Shown: piece after piece, positions 26,888 through 35,846 of the stretch
How the letters are laid out: every line of letters begins with the position of its first letter
Position numbering within the stretch: the stretch's first letter is position 1
Source: Oribacterium sp. oral taxon 102
GTDB lineage: Bacteria; Bacillota; Clostridia; Lachnospirales; Lachnospiraceae
Reading direction: 5' to 3'
Length of the DNA: 64,000 nucleotides
Assembly (NCBI RefSeq): GCF_013394775.1
Contig: NZ_JABXYT010000001.1
Coordinates: 572,501 to 636,500, forward strand
Position numbers and translations under genes: made by a program
The notes under the pieces: model-generated
What the model was told of the DNA's origin: nothing
Databases searched by the model: none
What the model saw: only the letters and a program-made list of their open reading frames with translations

Positions 26888-27329
26888 ATGAAAAGATACA
26901 CACTGAAGGTGTACCTGACAGGCAAGGGACGGGAAGTGTACAAAATGATCGAAATATCAGAAAAGAATACGCTCGATCAGTTGTGTGCTATCATTTTGGA
27001 GAGCTTTGGCTTTATAGACGGGCATCTTTATGAATTTTGCATAGATAATAGGGGGTGTACAGCGACTTCGCTTACCGGTCTGACCCGGAGAACGGTGTCC
27101 CGTTGACAGCGAACAAACCGGAGAAGTTGGGATTTTAAAGGGCAGACGTTTTCCCTCCACTATGATTTTGGCGATGATTGGATGTTTGCCATCCATGTAC
27201 AGAAGATTTCCGAGGAAAAGGAGAGAATGACGGCACTCATTGTCAGGAGCAAAGGGGGAAATCGAACAATATCCCGATTATGATGAGATGTATGAATATG
27301 AAGAGGAAGATGATATAGAGAATACATGA
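26888..27329 (+). pseudogene. Plasmid pRiA4b ORF-3-like protein, frameshifted
   Basis: The N terminus YTLKVYLTGKGREVYKMIEIS and then, in other frames, SDFAYRSDPENGVPLTANK, FSLHYDFGDDWMFAIHVQK and PDYDEMYEYEEEDDIEN follow the pRiA4b ORF-3-like family (PF07929). At least three frameshifts are needed to join them, near 27055, 27135 and 27260. The final TGA overlaps the ATG of the polysaccharide cluster's first gene. Function of the family is unknown. Confidence 0.7.
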
Positions 27330-28687
27330 ATACAAAACAACGCTGGAAACACAGCCTCAGATATATCTATATTGCACTTTGTCTCCTCAGCGCCTTCGCA
27401 TCGGCCTCGGGGAATTGGTACCTGAATGTAGCGCCGTACTGGAGTGAGGGATTTTTCGGCAGCAGGACACTGGTAACGGTGGGACTGCTTTTCGTGCTGG
27501 TATACTTTTTCTTCGCGAAAATGTATGAGGCGTATAAGATCGGGATTTTTCGTCTGCGGGAGCTGATCTTTTCGCAGATGCTGGCGTATCTGGTCGCTGA
27601 CTTCTTTCTGTTGGTAGCGATGTTCTTCTGGTTCCACAATTTCAGCAGGATAAATCTCTGCTATTTTGCAGGCATCTTCTTCCTTCAGCTGCTGTTCATG
27701 CTGGGGATTACTTTTCTCTTTAACCGCTTCTATGCGCACTTCGACGAGCCCAGAAAAATCATGATCGTATATGGGGCACAGGGCTATCAGAGGCTTGTGG
27801 AGAAGATGCGTGTATTTACACGACGCTACCGGATCGTTTCGATTATTTCGGAAAAGGAAATCGCGGGCAGCTTTCCGGAGTCACTTCCCGATGCAGAGGA
27901 TGTTTATCTATGGGAGGTGACGGCAGGTGTGAAGGAGCAGCTCATCATTGCCTGTGATCGCATGCATAAGGATGTTCATGCTTCTATGGAGCTTGGAGAC
28001 ATTCTCCTGATGGGGAACGAGGTTTCCCACTCCTTTGATACGCCGTTCTGGCGAAACAGAAAAATCCCTGTAGTCTGGTACTATCCGATTGTGAAGCGGG
28101 CGATGGATATCCTCCTCTCTCTGATGGCGCTGCTTCTCCTTTCCCCTTTGATGCTGGTAACCGCTGCAGCAATCTATGTCTATGACCGCGGACCTGTGTT
28201 TTACAGTCAGGAACGTCTGACGAAGCAGGGGAAGATTTTCAGGATTTATAAATTCCGGAGCATGCGTACAGATTCCGAGCGAAATGGCGCGCAGCTCTCT
28301 ACTGTGCATGACCCGCGCATCACACCGGTTGGAGAGCTTATCCGGAAGTTTCGGGTAGATGAGCTGCCGCAGCTTCTGAATGTACTGCTGGGGGATATGT
28401 CTATTGTGGGGCCGAGGCCGGAGCGTCCGGAGATCGCGGCAGACTATGAGAAGGAGCTGCCGGAATTTTCCCTTCGCTTGAAGACGAAGGCGGGGCTGAC
28501 CGGTTATGCGCAGGTTTACGGGAAATACAATACCACGCCTTTGGATAAGCTGAAGCTTGATCTCATTTATATCTCGCAGCGTTCGATCCTCTTCGACCTT
28601 CGAATCATGGTTTATACGCTGAAGGTCATATTCAAGCCGGAAAGCACCGAGGGAATTGCGGATGATCAGACAAATGCCATGAGATAG
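27326..28687 (+). CDS. Polyprenyl-phosphate sugar-1-phosphate transferase (WbaP/EpsE-like)
   Basis: The initiating enzyme of a surface polysaccharide: transfers a sugar-1-phosphate from UDP-sugar to undecaprenyl phosphate. 453 aa: four N-terminal helices, a nucleotide-binding-like middle (IVYGAQGYQRLVEK), a re-entrant membrane helix at about 255-280 (RAMDILLSLMALLLLSPLM) and the catalytic PglC-like domain with YKFRSMRTD, RKFRVDELPQLLNVL, DMSIVGPRPERPE and KAGLTGYAQV. Sugar specificity (Gal, Glc or GalNAc) cannot be told. Start ATG overlaps the stop of the preceding pseudogene. Confidence 0.9.
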   Translation: MNTKQRWKHSLRYIYIALCLLSAFASASGNWYLNVAPYWSEGFFGSRTLVTVGLLFVLVYFFFAKMYEAYKIGIFRLRELIFSQMLAYLVADFFLLVAMFFWFHNFSRINLCYFAGIFFLQLLFMLGITFLFNRFYAHFDEPRKIMIVYGAQGYQRLVEKMRVFTRRYRIVSIISEKEIAGSFPESLPDAEDVYLWEVTAGVKEQLIIACDRMHKDVHASMELGDILLMGNEVSHSFDTPFWRNRKIPVVWYYPIVKRAMDILLSLMALLLLSPLMLVTAAAIYVYDRGPVFYSQERLTKQGKIFRIYKFRSMRTDSERNGAQLSTVHDPRITPVGELIRKFRVDELPQLLNVLLGDMSIVGPRPERPEIAADYEKELPEFSLRLKTKAGLTGYAQVYGKYNTTPLDKLKLDLIYISQRSILFDLRIMVYTLKVIFKPESTEGIADDQTNAMR

Positions 28688-28724
28688 GGGGGCGGAATGG
28701 ACTGTAGAGAGGGACGGTGGGGAA

Positions 28725-29801
28725 ATGGAGAAAAAAGAGAAGCATCTGACAGTTACCGTACCGGCGTACAATGCGGAGGCATATCTGGAAAAGAATGTAT
28801 GTTCTATGCTGGGGGCGGCGCATTACCTCGGCGGCAAAGAACTTTCTTCGCTTTTGGAGATACTGATCGTAGATGATGGATCTACAGATGGAACGCCGCA
28901 GCTCGCAGACGCGCTTTGCGAACGGTTCCCGGGCATTATCCGGGTAATTCATAAGGAAAATGGAGGGCACGGCTCCGGCATCAATACGGGGATTCAATCT
29001 GCGCTGGGAACATACTTCAAGGTGATCGATGCAGACGATTGGGTGGATCCGGAGGGCTTTGCCAACCTTCTGATGCGGCTGGACGAGACGGATGCAGATA
29101 TTGTATACAGTAATTTTTACTGGGCGAGGGAGACAGGGACGCCTGAGACGTTTCACTTAAAGGCGGAGCTTAGGGAGCCATTTTCCGGTGCTCGCTACGG
29201 GGTGAAGTATCGCTTTTCAGAGATATGCGAAGGCTTATATATTAAGATGCATTCCATGACGATACGCACGGAGCTTCTGCGGGCACAGAATCGAAGCATC
29301 GACGAGCATTGCTTTTATGTAGATACGGAATTTGTCCTGTTCCCGATTCCACTGGTGAGGACGATTCTCTTTCTGGATCGCTATGTCTATATGTATCGTC
29401 TGGGGCGAAGCGGGCAGAGTATGAGCCCGGAGCGGATGCAGAGGAATGAGGAACAGTTCGAGAGAGTGCTGCATCGGCTTCTGGACTTTTATACAGAGTG
29501 TGGGAGAGAAGTCCGGAGCAATGCCATGGAGCCGGAGAAGCTGCATTATATAGCGAATTTTCTCGCCCGAGTTTATGCAGGGTGGGTCAAGATCCTATTG
29601 AGCTATCCGGCTTCCAAAGGAAAAAAACAGAAGCTGCAGAGCAGGGAGCGGGAGCTGCGGCGTGATTATCCGGAAATCTATCATTCTAATGGGAATCGTG
29701 CGGTAGAGCTGCTTCGGAGGAGCGGATATTTACTGTATCCTCTGGCATCAGGGACATTGCGGCTGAAAAATCGGATTGCGTCGATAGGGCGGCATGGATA
29801 G
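28725..29801 (+). CDS. Family 2 glycosyltransferase
   Basis: A 358-aa cytosolic GT-A glycosyltransferase. Seen: TVTVPAYNAEAYLEKNV, ILIVDDGSTDGTP, NGGHGSGINTGIQSALG and the metal-binding FKVIDADDWVD. It should add a sugar to the lipid-linked intermediate made by the upstream transferase. The family is often found as a capsule glycosyltransferase in Lachnospiraceae. ATG start; overlaps the flippase gene by 8 nt. Confidence 0.9.
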   Translation: MEKKEKHLTVTVPAYNAEAYLEKNVCSMLGAAHYLGGKELSSLLEILIVDDGSTDGTPQLADALCERFPGIIRVIHKENGGHGSGINTGIQSALGTYFKVIDADDWVDPEGFANLLMRLDETDADIVYSNFYWARETGTPETFHLKAELREPFSGARYGVKYRFSEICEGLYIKMHSMTIRTELLRAQNRSIDEHCFYVDTEFVLFPIPLVRTILFLDRYVYMYRLGRSGQSMSPERMQRNEEQFERVLHRLLDFYTECGREVRSNAMEPEKLHYIANFLARVYAGWVKILLSYPASKGKKQKLQSRERELRRDYPEIYHSNGNRAVELLRRSGYLLYPLASGTLRLKNRIASIGRHG

Positions 29802-31344
29802 GGCAATGAAAAATTCTCTGAAATGGAATCTGATTATGAATCTGCTGCTGGCAGCTTCCATGCTTTTATTTCCGATCCTGCTGTTTCCCTATGCTGCAAG
29901 AGTGCTTCAGCCGGAGAACATCGGGAGGGTAAGCTTCGCGGAGAGTGTGATTGCCTACTTTCTGCTGCTGTCGCAGCTGGGGATTCCGACCTATGGGGTT
30001 CGGGAAATTTCAAGGGCGAGAGAGGATCGGCAGGAGTCTGCACGAATCGCAGGAGAGCTGTTTGGCTTAAATCTGCTCATGGCGGCGATATCCTTCATGC
30101 TGCTCCTTGCAGGCACCTGCTTTATCCCGCGGTTTCGGGAAGATCGCGCTTTATTTTTGATAACAGGAGCAGGCCTGTTTCTGAATGCGCTTGGAATGGA
30201 GTGGCTCTATAGGGGGCGGGAACTGTATGTGCCGATTGCGGTGCGCTCCTTTTCGGTAAAGGCGGTATGCTTCGTTCTGGTGTTTCTGTCTGTCAGAGAT
30301 ACTACGGCAGTTTTGCGTTTTGCCTGCCTTTATATGACAGCGATCTACGGTGCGGGGATTCTGAATTTTATCGGTGCGAGGAAGTATCTTGGCACTGGGG
30401 AGCCGATACATAAGCTGAATATATCCCGGCATTTTCCGGCGGTGTTTGTTTTCTTTGCGATGGCTTGTGCGACCACGGTATATACGCATCTGGACGCAGT
30501 GATGCTCGGATTCATTTCCGGGAATATGGAGCTCGGATTCTACAATGCCGCAATCAAAATCAAGGTTCTGCTGGTATCGCTTGTCACCTCCATAGGTACG
30601 GTTTTGCTCCCGAGAATTACGATGAGCTTGAAAAAGGGGGATCTGGCAGTCTGCCATAGGCTGGTTGATACGACAAGACGATTTGTCTGGGACTTTTCCG
30701 TTCCGATGACCGTTTTTTTCATCCTTTTTGCAAGACCGACGCTGCAGCTGCTGTCCGGTGAGCGCTTTCTTCCGGCGGTCCCGGCTATGCGATGGATTCT
30801 GCTGACGCTGCTTCCGATTGGAATGAGTAATCTGATAGGAATAGAGATATTGGTTCCCTTGGGACGAGAAAAGGCAGTGTTGATCGCAGAGCTGATCGGC
30901 GCCGGCGTGGATCTAAGCATGAACCTCATTCTGATTCCGCAGTATGGAGCTGCGGGAGCTGCGGTTGGTACTGTGGCTGCGGAGCTTGCGGTACTTCTTT
31001 TCCAGCTATGGACGCTTCACAGGATAGCGTTGAATTCCTGGCAGAATTCCAATAGGAGCGATGCACTTGCACGCATGCTTGGGCTTTGGGAATGGGATAA
31101 CATCGGAAGAGTTGTCATAACGGCAATATTGAGCGTGCTGCTCACAGGCAGGTTGTTTGAAAATCTGCTGTTGAAAAGCGAGGAAATTTCTATTGTCTCT
31201 CTGACGGTGGGGCTGTTTGGGGCATTTTTGCTTTTTACGGCACTTTATTTGCTGGGGCTCCTGCTTTTACGAGAGAAGCTGCTGATGCAGTGCCTTGAGT
31301 GGATGAAGACAGGAGGGAAAGAGGGGGCAAATGGGAAAAAATGA
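29794..31344 (+). CDS. Polysaccharide flippase (Wzx/RfbX-like)
   Basis: A 516-aa MATE/MOP-superfamily membrane protein with 12-14 helices and the typical N-terminal IGRVSFAESVIAYFLLLSQLGIP and YGVREISRAREDR motifs of O-unit flippases. Translocates lipid-linked repeat units across the membrane. Start ATG overlaps the glycosyltransferase; a second ATG four codons on is equally plausible. Its 3' end overlaps the next gene by 14 nt. Confidence 0.88.
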   Translation: MDRAMKNSLKWNLIMNLLLAASMLLFPILLFPYAARVLQPENIGRVSFAESVIAYFLLLSQLGIPTYGVREISRAREDRQESARIAGELFGLNLLMAAISFMLLLAGTCFIPRFREDRALFLITGAGLFLNALGMEWLYRGRELYVPIAVRSFSVKAVCFVLVFLSVRDTTAVLRFACLYMTAIYGAGILNFIGARKYLGTGEPIHKLNISRHFPAVFVFFAMACATTVYTHLDAVMLGFISGNMELGFYNAAIKIKVLLVSLVTSIGTVLLPRITMSLKKGDLAVCHRLVDTTRRFVWDFSVPMTVFFILFARPTLQLLSGERFLPAVPAMRWILLTLLPIGMSNLIGIEILVPLGREKAVLIAELIGAGVDLSMNLILIPQYGAAGAAVGTVAAELAVLLFQLWTLHRIALNSWQNSNRSDALARMLGLWEWDNIGRVVITAILSVLLTGRLFENLLLKSEEISIVSLTVGLFGAFLLFTALYLLGLLLLREKLLMQCLEWMKTGGKEGANGKK

Positions 31345-32656
31345 AGAAAAACCTGATACGATAGACCGCGCAGGCATAGGAAGGGCCTTCGCCTCCGTAA
31401 ATGAGCGAATAGAGCTATGGCTTGCGCAATACCGGCACGGGATAAATGCTGTATTTTACCTGAGCTTTGCACTGTATTCCTGCCTTGCATTTTATAAAAC
31501 GACAATGTTTGTCTATATCGTATCAGATAGAGTGAATAAGCTTGTTCTCTATGCGATGGCAGGGCTGCTGGGACTTGCCTGTATGGAATTTGCCGTGGAG
31601 TGGATTCTGAGCAGGGATCGAGATTACAGGTGGAAGACGGCAGTGCTTTTTTTGATGATACTGCTTCAGATCGTTTTCGGCCACATGCTCAGCAGCGTGG
31701 TGATTTTCGTGTTTGCGTTGGCGGCAAGCGGGAAATCCTTAAAGAAAATTCTCTGGATATACATTGCGGTCGGCACGCTGGGAATGATACTGGCTTATCA
31801 GGCGTCTGTGCATGGGATCATAGAGTATCTGACCTTCGAAAATGGGACAAAGCATGCGTTTGGGATACAATACAGTACGGACTGTGCGGCGCATATCTTT
31901 TATCTGATGATGGCATACTGTATACTGAAGAGCTGTTACAGCTGGCGCCTCGCGGCGCTGGATCTCCTCCTGCTTGGGACAGGTACCCTGTTTAATTATC
32001 GCTATATCGGCGCGAGGTCGAACCTTGTATGTATGCTGCTGCTGATAATTCTGACATTGCTCTATGACTTTGGCATATTGGGCTCTGGGCAGGAAGTGCT
32101 TCCCGGAGCCGGTCATGAAACGGGAACGTATGATAAGGAGGGCGGAAAAGGGAAAATTACGTTTTCGGCACTTATAAAGCGGCTGTCCTATCTGATCGGG
32201 ATTCTTGCCTGCCCCGGTTTGCTTCTGCTTTGTCAGCTTGCTGCCTTTTTTTACAGGGAGGAGATGACGGCGTCCTGGGGAAGTGCATTGCGGACAATGA
32301 AGGCGCGGCTCTCCATGAACCATGAGGCAATGCAGAATTATCCTGTATTCACGCTCTGGGGAAATGCGATCAGGGAGCGCGGCGCGGGAGGTGTGGTGGA
32401 TGAGAGCATTCCCTACTTTTATCTGGATTCCTCCTACATTCGCTTTCCGATGCTGATTGGCTGGGTCATGACACTCTCCTTCCTTCTGTTGATGCTGGGG
32501 ATTGTGAAGCGGGCGTATAAAAAAGGAAACATATATTTGATCCTGATTTTCGCCGTTGCGGCGGTATCCGGGGTCATGGAGCATCATTTGTGCGAGTTTT
32601 CTTATAATTTTCTGCTGATGCTGGCGTTCTGCAGCAGTTCAGGCAGGGCTTTATAA
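31331..32656 (+). CDS. Polytopic membrane protein, probable polysaccharide polymerase (Wzy-like)
   Basis: 441 aa with about 10-11 helices and a long loop before the last helices, the usual shape of Wzy or O-antigen ligase proteins. Sequence conservation in that group is low; the call rests on topology and on its place after a flippase. The loop segment with NHEAMQNYPVFTLWGNAIRE and a later YFYLDSSYIRFPM resembles other Clostridia Wzy-like proteins. ATG overlaps the flippase gene, consistent with one operon of four genes. Confidence 0.72.
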   Translation: MGKNEEKPDTIDRAGIGRAFASVNERIELWLAQYRHGINAVFYLSFALYSCLAFYKTTMFVYIVSDRVNKLVLYAMAGLLGLACMEFAVEWILSRDRDYRWKTAVLFLMILLQIVFGHMLSSVVIFVFALAASGKSLKKILWIYIAVGTLGMILAYQASVHGIIEYLTFENGTKHAFGIQYSTDCAAHIFYLMMAYCILKSCYSWRLAALDLLLLGTGTLFNYRYIGARSNLVCMLLLIILTLLYDFGILGSGQEVLPGAGHETGTYDKEGGKGKITFSALIKRLSYLIGILACPGLLLLCQLAAFFYREEMTASWGSALRTMKARLSMNHEAMQNYPVFTLWGNAIRERGAGGVVDESIPYFYLDSSYIRFPMLIGWVMTLSFLLLMLGIVKRAYKKGNIYLILIFAVAAVSGVMEHHLCEFSYNFLLMLAFCSSSGRAL

Positions 32657-32769
32657 TTGATACGGCGAAGGGGAATTCCGTATGAAAATGGCAATCGCAG
32701 AGGTTCAGACGGCGAAGCATCTCCGCCTTGCCTTTCTCTAATATTTCAAAGCGCTCCTCGGCATGAGGG

Positions 32770-33216
32770 TTACTGCAGTCCCTTGTAAAATGTAACTGCC
32801 GCTTGAAGCTCCTCCGTATTCGGGTGTCCTTTCCGGATGCCTCCCAGCAGCTTGAATGGACCAAAGGTATCAAAACCGAAGCATCCATAGCTTCCGAGGA
32901 GCTGCGCGTTCTTCTCCCTGGCAGCTTCCGTAATCGCACTGGTAAATTTTTTGCCGCTTCCCATTCCCGAGGAATAGAGGAAAAAAACCGGCTTCCCTTC
33001 CGGCAGATTTTCTCGCAGAAATCTGATCAAGGGTTTCGCAAAGCTGCTGTAATAGATGCCGGAGGCAAAGCCGATTCGTTCAAAGTCGGACAAATCTACG
33101 GTTTCCCGTTTTGTCACATCAATGAGCTCTGCCTCTGGATCCGCTGTCTGAATGGCATCCAGCAGCTTCTTTGTGTTTCCGTGATGCTTCGAATAAAAGC
33201 AGATTGCTGTTTTCAT
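32770..33216 (-). CDS. Flavodoxin-like protein
   Basis: 148-aa FMN-binding electron carrier or flavodoxin-like protein. The FMN phosphate loop is the N-terminal FYSKHHGNTKKLL, with FASGIYYSSFAKPL and FLYSSGMGSG for isoalloxazine contacts. Start ATG follows AAGGAAGG; a longer in-frame start ten codons up lacks a ribosome site. Monocistronic and convergent with the polysaccharide operon; about 110 bp lie between them with no gene. Confidence 0.87.
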   Translation of the reverse strand: MKTAICFYSKHHGNTKKLLDAIQTADPEAELIDVTKRETVDLSDFERIGFASGIYYSSFAKPLIRFLRENLPEGKPVFFLYSSGMGSGKKFTSAITEAAREKNAQLLGSYGCFGFDTFGPFKLLGGIRKGHPNTEELQAAVTFYKGLQ

Positions 33217-33432
33217 AATGTGTCCTTCCTTGCATTGCATATTCATAAATGATTTCCTTTATTATTGTCTGCACTATTATCATACAGCATGTGATTGATT
33301 TATCTCATAATGAAATCCTCCTGTTCATGATGTGAAGCCTTCAAGGAAGTGAAAACGAGGGGCATGCGGAATTTATACAGTGCTGATGTCAGCGTCTCAG
33401 GCATCTTTTTTGATTGTATGAGCAAAAACCTG

Positions 33433-33461
33433 TTGACAAAGGAAATGAAGTTTTGTATTAT
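33433..33461 (+). promoter_or_regulatory. Sigma-A-type promoter for tRNA-Gln
   Basis: TTGACA and TATTAT separated by exactly 17 bp, 30 bp before the mature tRNA 5' end. The remaining sequence back to the flavodoxin start is AT-rich with no gene. Confidence 0.75.
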
Positions 33462-33491
33462 ATGGAAGTCGCTTAAAAGCGGCAGGTATTT

Positions 33492-33563
33492 AGGGCTATC
33501 GCCAAACGGTAAGGCAACGGACTCTGACTCCGTCATTTCAAGGTTCGAATCCTTGTAGCCCTG
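33492..33563 (+). tRNA. tRNA-Gln (anticodon CUG)
   Basis: Complete cloverleaf: acceptor AGGGCTA/TAGCCCT, anticodon stem ACGGA/TCCGT with loop CTCTGAC (anticodon CUG, reads CAG), T arm with GGTTCGAATCC. The CCA end is not encoded. It has its own promoter and terminator and is a single-gene unit. Confidence 0.95.
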
Positions 33564-33571
33564 TTTTTGAG

Positions 33572-33604
33572 AGAGACCGGTTCTTTGAATTCGGTCTCTT
33601 TTTC
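33572..33604 (+). terminator. Intrinsic terminator after tRNA-Gln
   Basis: AGAGACCG pairs with CGGTCTCT around a 12-nt loop and is followed by five T. Confidence 0.88.
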
Positions 33605-33661
33605 TGTATAAGTCAGCAGCACGAAGGCTGCGAAGCAGCGAGATGACGAATAGGCTTATAC
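33604..33661. repeat. Hairpin element between tRNA-Gln and murI
   Basis: CTGTATAAG at the left end is the exact inverse of CTTATACAG at the right end; an inner GCTGCGAAGCAGC stem lies between. It resembles the other small GAAG-rich hairpins scattered between genes of this genome. Confidence 0.5.
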
Positions 33662-33713
33662 AGTACGCGGTGTCGGCACCTCTGTTATGAGGACTTACAC
33701 TTACGAATTTGCT

Positions 33714-34520
33714 TTATTCGATTGGAAGCTGCAGCAGGCGCTCCATAAGTGCAGTACTGCCGCTGCTGGAGAAGAGCGCTATACTGCCGGGGGCGGCAGT
33801 TTCACGAAGCAGTTTCCGCTCCGCGAGACGATGCAGCGTCTCGCGGGCGGTGCCGCGGGCACCGTCGAAGAACGCTACGGGATAGCCGATGCATTCCCGG
33901 AGCTGCTGCCGGATGAAGGGAAAGTGTGTGCAGCCGAGGACAATGCTGTCGAGCTTCAGCGCGGGTGGCGTAGTGTCGTCAATGGAGCGGTAGGGGGACA
34001 GGATATCCCGGAGGTAGTCTCGGAGTGCGTCGCTCTGCTCCTGCCCTGCTTCGACAAAGCGCACGATTTTCGGCGCGGGAAGCAGGCGATAGTCCGCATC
34101 CTCATGATAGCGGCTGAGAAGATGGTGCAGTCGCTCCCCTCTGATTGTTGCGGGAGTCGCCATGACGAGAACGCATGGCTTCGCGCCGTTCCTTATCGCG
34201 AGGGCAGCAGGCTTTATCGCCGGTTCCATGCCGATGAGGATCATCTCCGGATATTTTTTTCGCAGGTAGTCCGCGGCAGCGGAGGTTGCGGTATTGCAGG
34301 CGATAATGACCGCCTTCGCGCCGCGTTCCCGCAGAAAGCGAAGAGAATGGTCGGCGAGCTCCCTGATCTGCGCTGGACTTTTTTCACCATAGGGGGCGTT
34401 TTGGCTGTCTCCGAAAAACAGGAAATTTTCCTTCGGGAGCGTTTCCCGGAGCGCACGAAGGACGCTGATGCCGCCGACGCCGGAATCGAATACACCGATC
34501 GGCGAATTTTCTGTAATCAT
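33714..34520 (-). CDS. murI: Glutamate racemase
   Basis: Provides D-glutamate for peptidoglycan. 268 aa from the ATG with a GGGGGAA ribosome site; an upstream in-frame extension of 32 codons runs through the intergenic hairpin repeat and is not family-like. Catalytic Cys75 in VIIACNTATS and the second Cys in VLGCTHFP are present, along with the N-terminal PIGVFDSGVGG and FFGDSQNAPYG. Divergent from hprK. Confidence 0.95.
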   Translation of the reverse strand: MITENSPIGVFDSGVGGISVLRALRETLPKENFLFFGDSQNAPYGEKSPAQIRELADHSLRFLRERGAKAVIIACNTATSAAADYLRKKYPEMILIGMEPAIKPAALAIRNGAKPCVLVMATPATIRGERLHHLLSRYHEDADYRLLPAPKIVRFVEAGQEQSDALRDYLRDILSPYRSIDDTTPPALKLDSIVLGCTHFPFIRQQLRECIGYPVAFFDGARGTARETLHRLAERKLLRETAAPGSIALFSSSGSTALMERLLQLPIE

Positions 34521-34543
34521 AAGATTCCCCCAATTATCCGCAT

Positions 34544-34660
34544 GATTGCTTACCACGGATTGCTCCGTGCTTTGCGCTTTTGCAATCCTGTGCAGAATTC
34601 GATAGGAACGAGTCATTGCTTCCTACGGATTGCTTCGCACTTCGTGCTTTCGCAATCCTG
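34544..34660. repeat. Two imperfect direct repeats, each a GGATTGC/GCAATCC hairpin
   Basis: Copies at 34544-34590 and 34614-34660 (period 70 bp) share ATTGCTT, ACGGATTGC and GCAATCCTG; each folds with a perfect 7-bp stem GGATTGC/GCAATCC, and the second has an inner GCAC/GTGC stem. They fill most of the murI-hprK gap. Confidence 0.6.
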
Positions 34661-34713
34661 CCTCAATTCGGATTTCCGTGCCGCTTTGCGTCACTTCCTC
34701 CTCATTGAGGGGC

Positions 34714-34776
34714 GGCTCAGAAGGTCATATCTCCGCGCCCGGGAGAGCATGGCGTGTCGATATGACTTCCTGAGCC
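34714..34776. repeat. 18-bp inverted repeat in the murI-hprK gap
   Basis: GGCTCAGAAGGTCATATC (34714-34731) and GATATGACTTCCTGAGCC (34759-34776) pair except at two sites (one G-U). Loop of 27 nt. No T-run, so it is not a simple terminator. Confidence 0.6.
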
Positions 34777-34807
34777 TGTAAGCAATTATACCACCCCAAC
34801 TATTTTA

Positions 34808-34836
34808 TTGCAATTTCAGGTGGGTTTCCTTATACT
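34808..34836 (+). promoter_or_regulatory. Candidate promoter for the hprK operon
   Basis: TTGCAA and TATACT at 17-bp spacing, about 43 bp before the hprK start codon. Best sigma-A-type match in the gap. Confidence 0.6.
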
Positions 34837-34878
34837 TATCATGACACGGTAGAAGTGAACGTTTACGGAGGTGCGGCG

Positions 34879-35826
34879 GTGAAGGGTGCAGAGAGGATAA
34901 GCGTGACGGAGCTGATTCGGAAGGAGAGTCTCCGGAACCTGACGCCGGAGATCAATACGGATGAGGCATATATGACGATCCCGGATGTGAACCGGCCGGC
35001 ATTGCAGTTGACCGGATTTTTCGACCAGTTTGATTCCGAGCGGGTGCAGATCATCGGGAATGTGGAGACAGCGTATTTGATGACGATGGACAAGCCGCAG
35101 CGGAGGGCGCGCTATGCAGAGATCACGAAGTATCCGATTCCGTGCATCATCTATGCGAGAGGGATCGAGCCGGATTCCTGCATGGTCAGCGCCTGCAAGG
35201 AGGCCGGTATCCCGCTTCTGTCCAGTCTGAGACCTACGACGGAGCTGGAGGGCGAGATCATTCGCTGGCTGAAGGTCAGGATGGCGCCGATGATAACGGT
35301 ACACGGCGTGCTGGTTGATGTCTACGGCGAGGGCGTGCTGATTATGGGCGACAGCGGGATCGGGAAGTCTGAGGCGGCGCTGGAGCTCATCAAGAGGGGG
35401 CACCGGCTCGTCTCGGATGATGTCGTGGAGCTTCGCAGGGTTTCGGACGAATCACTGGTGGGAACTGCGCCCGATATTACGAAAAACTTCATTGAGCTTC
35501 GGGGAATCGGCATTATCGATATCAAGCAGATGTTCGGCGTCGAGAGTGTGAAGGACACCCAGACCATTAACATGGTCATCAAGCTGGAGGAGTGGGAAAA
35601 GGATAAGGACTATGACCGGCTGGGGCTGAAGGACAACTACACAGAATTTCTTGGCAATCGGGTCATCAGCTACGATATACCGATCCGCCCGGGACGGAAT
35701 GTTGCGATTATTGTGGAGTGTGCGGCGGTCAACAACCGCGCCAAGAAGATGGGCTATAACGCGGCGCAGGTGCTCTATGATCGTGTGACCGCCAATATGA
35801 ATGCCGGAGGGGACAGAAAAGTCTGA
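34879..35826 (+). CDS. hprK: HPr kinase/phosphorylase
   Basis: Bifunctional sensor enzyme that phosphorylates and dephosphorylates the Ser46 site of HPr and Crh in carbon catabolite control. 315 aa; GTG start chosen for the GGAGGTG site upstream (an earlier GTG adds 8 residues). Walker A GDSGIGKS at about 157-164, the preceding catalytic His in TVHGVL, and the C-terminal signature EIRG-like region (IELRGIGIIDIKQMFG), RPGRNVAIIVE. First of a cluster with murB, rapZ, whiA and an HPr-like gene. Confidence 0.95.
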   Translation: MKGAERISVTELIRKESLRNLTPEINTDEAYMTIPDVNRPALQLTGFFDQFDSERVQIIGNVETAYLMTMDKPQRRARYAEITKYPIPCIIYARGIEPDSCMVSACKEAGIPLLSSLRPTTELEGEIIRWLKVRMAPMITVHGVLVDVYGEGVLIMGDSGIGKSEAALELIKRGHRLVSDDVVELRRVSDESLVGTAPDITKNFIELRGIGIIDIKQMFGVESVKDTQTINMVIKLEEWEKDKDYDRLGLKDNYTEFLGNRVISYDIPIRPGRNVAIIVECAAVNNRAKKMGYNAAQVLYDRVTANMNAGGDRKV

Positions 35827-35846
35827 GCGCTCCGGTATCAGCAGGG

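Noticed and set aside
26957..27196. 79-codon minus-strand frame
   Set aside because: Lies opposite the pRiA4b-like pseudogene, which explains the sequence better.
31600..31995. 131-codon frame inside the polymerase-like gene
   Set aside because: Other-frame overlap; no start signal and no membrane or family pattern.
33687..34781. 364-codon plus-strand frame over murI
   Set aside because: Antisense shadow running into intergenic hairpins.
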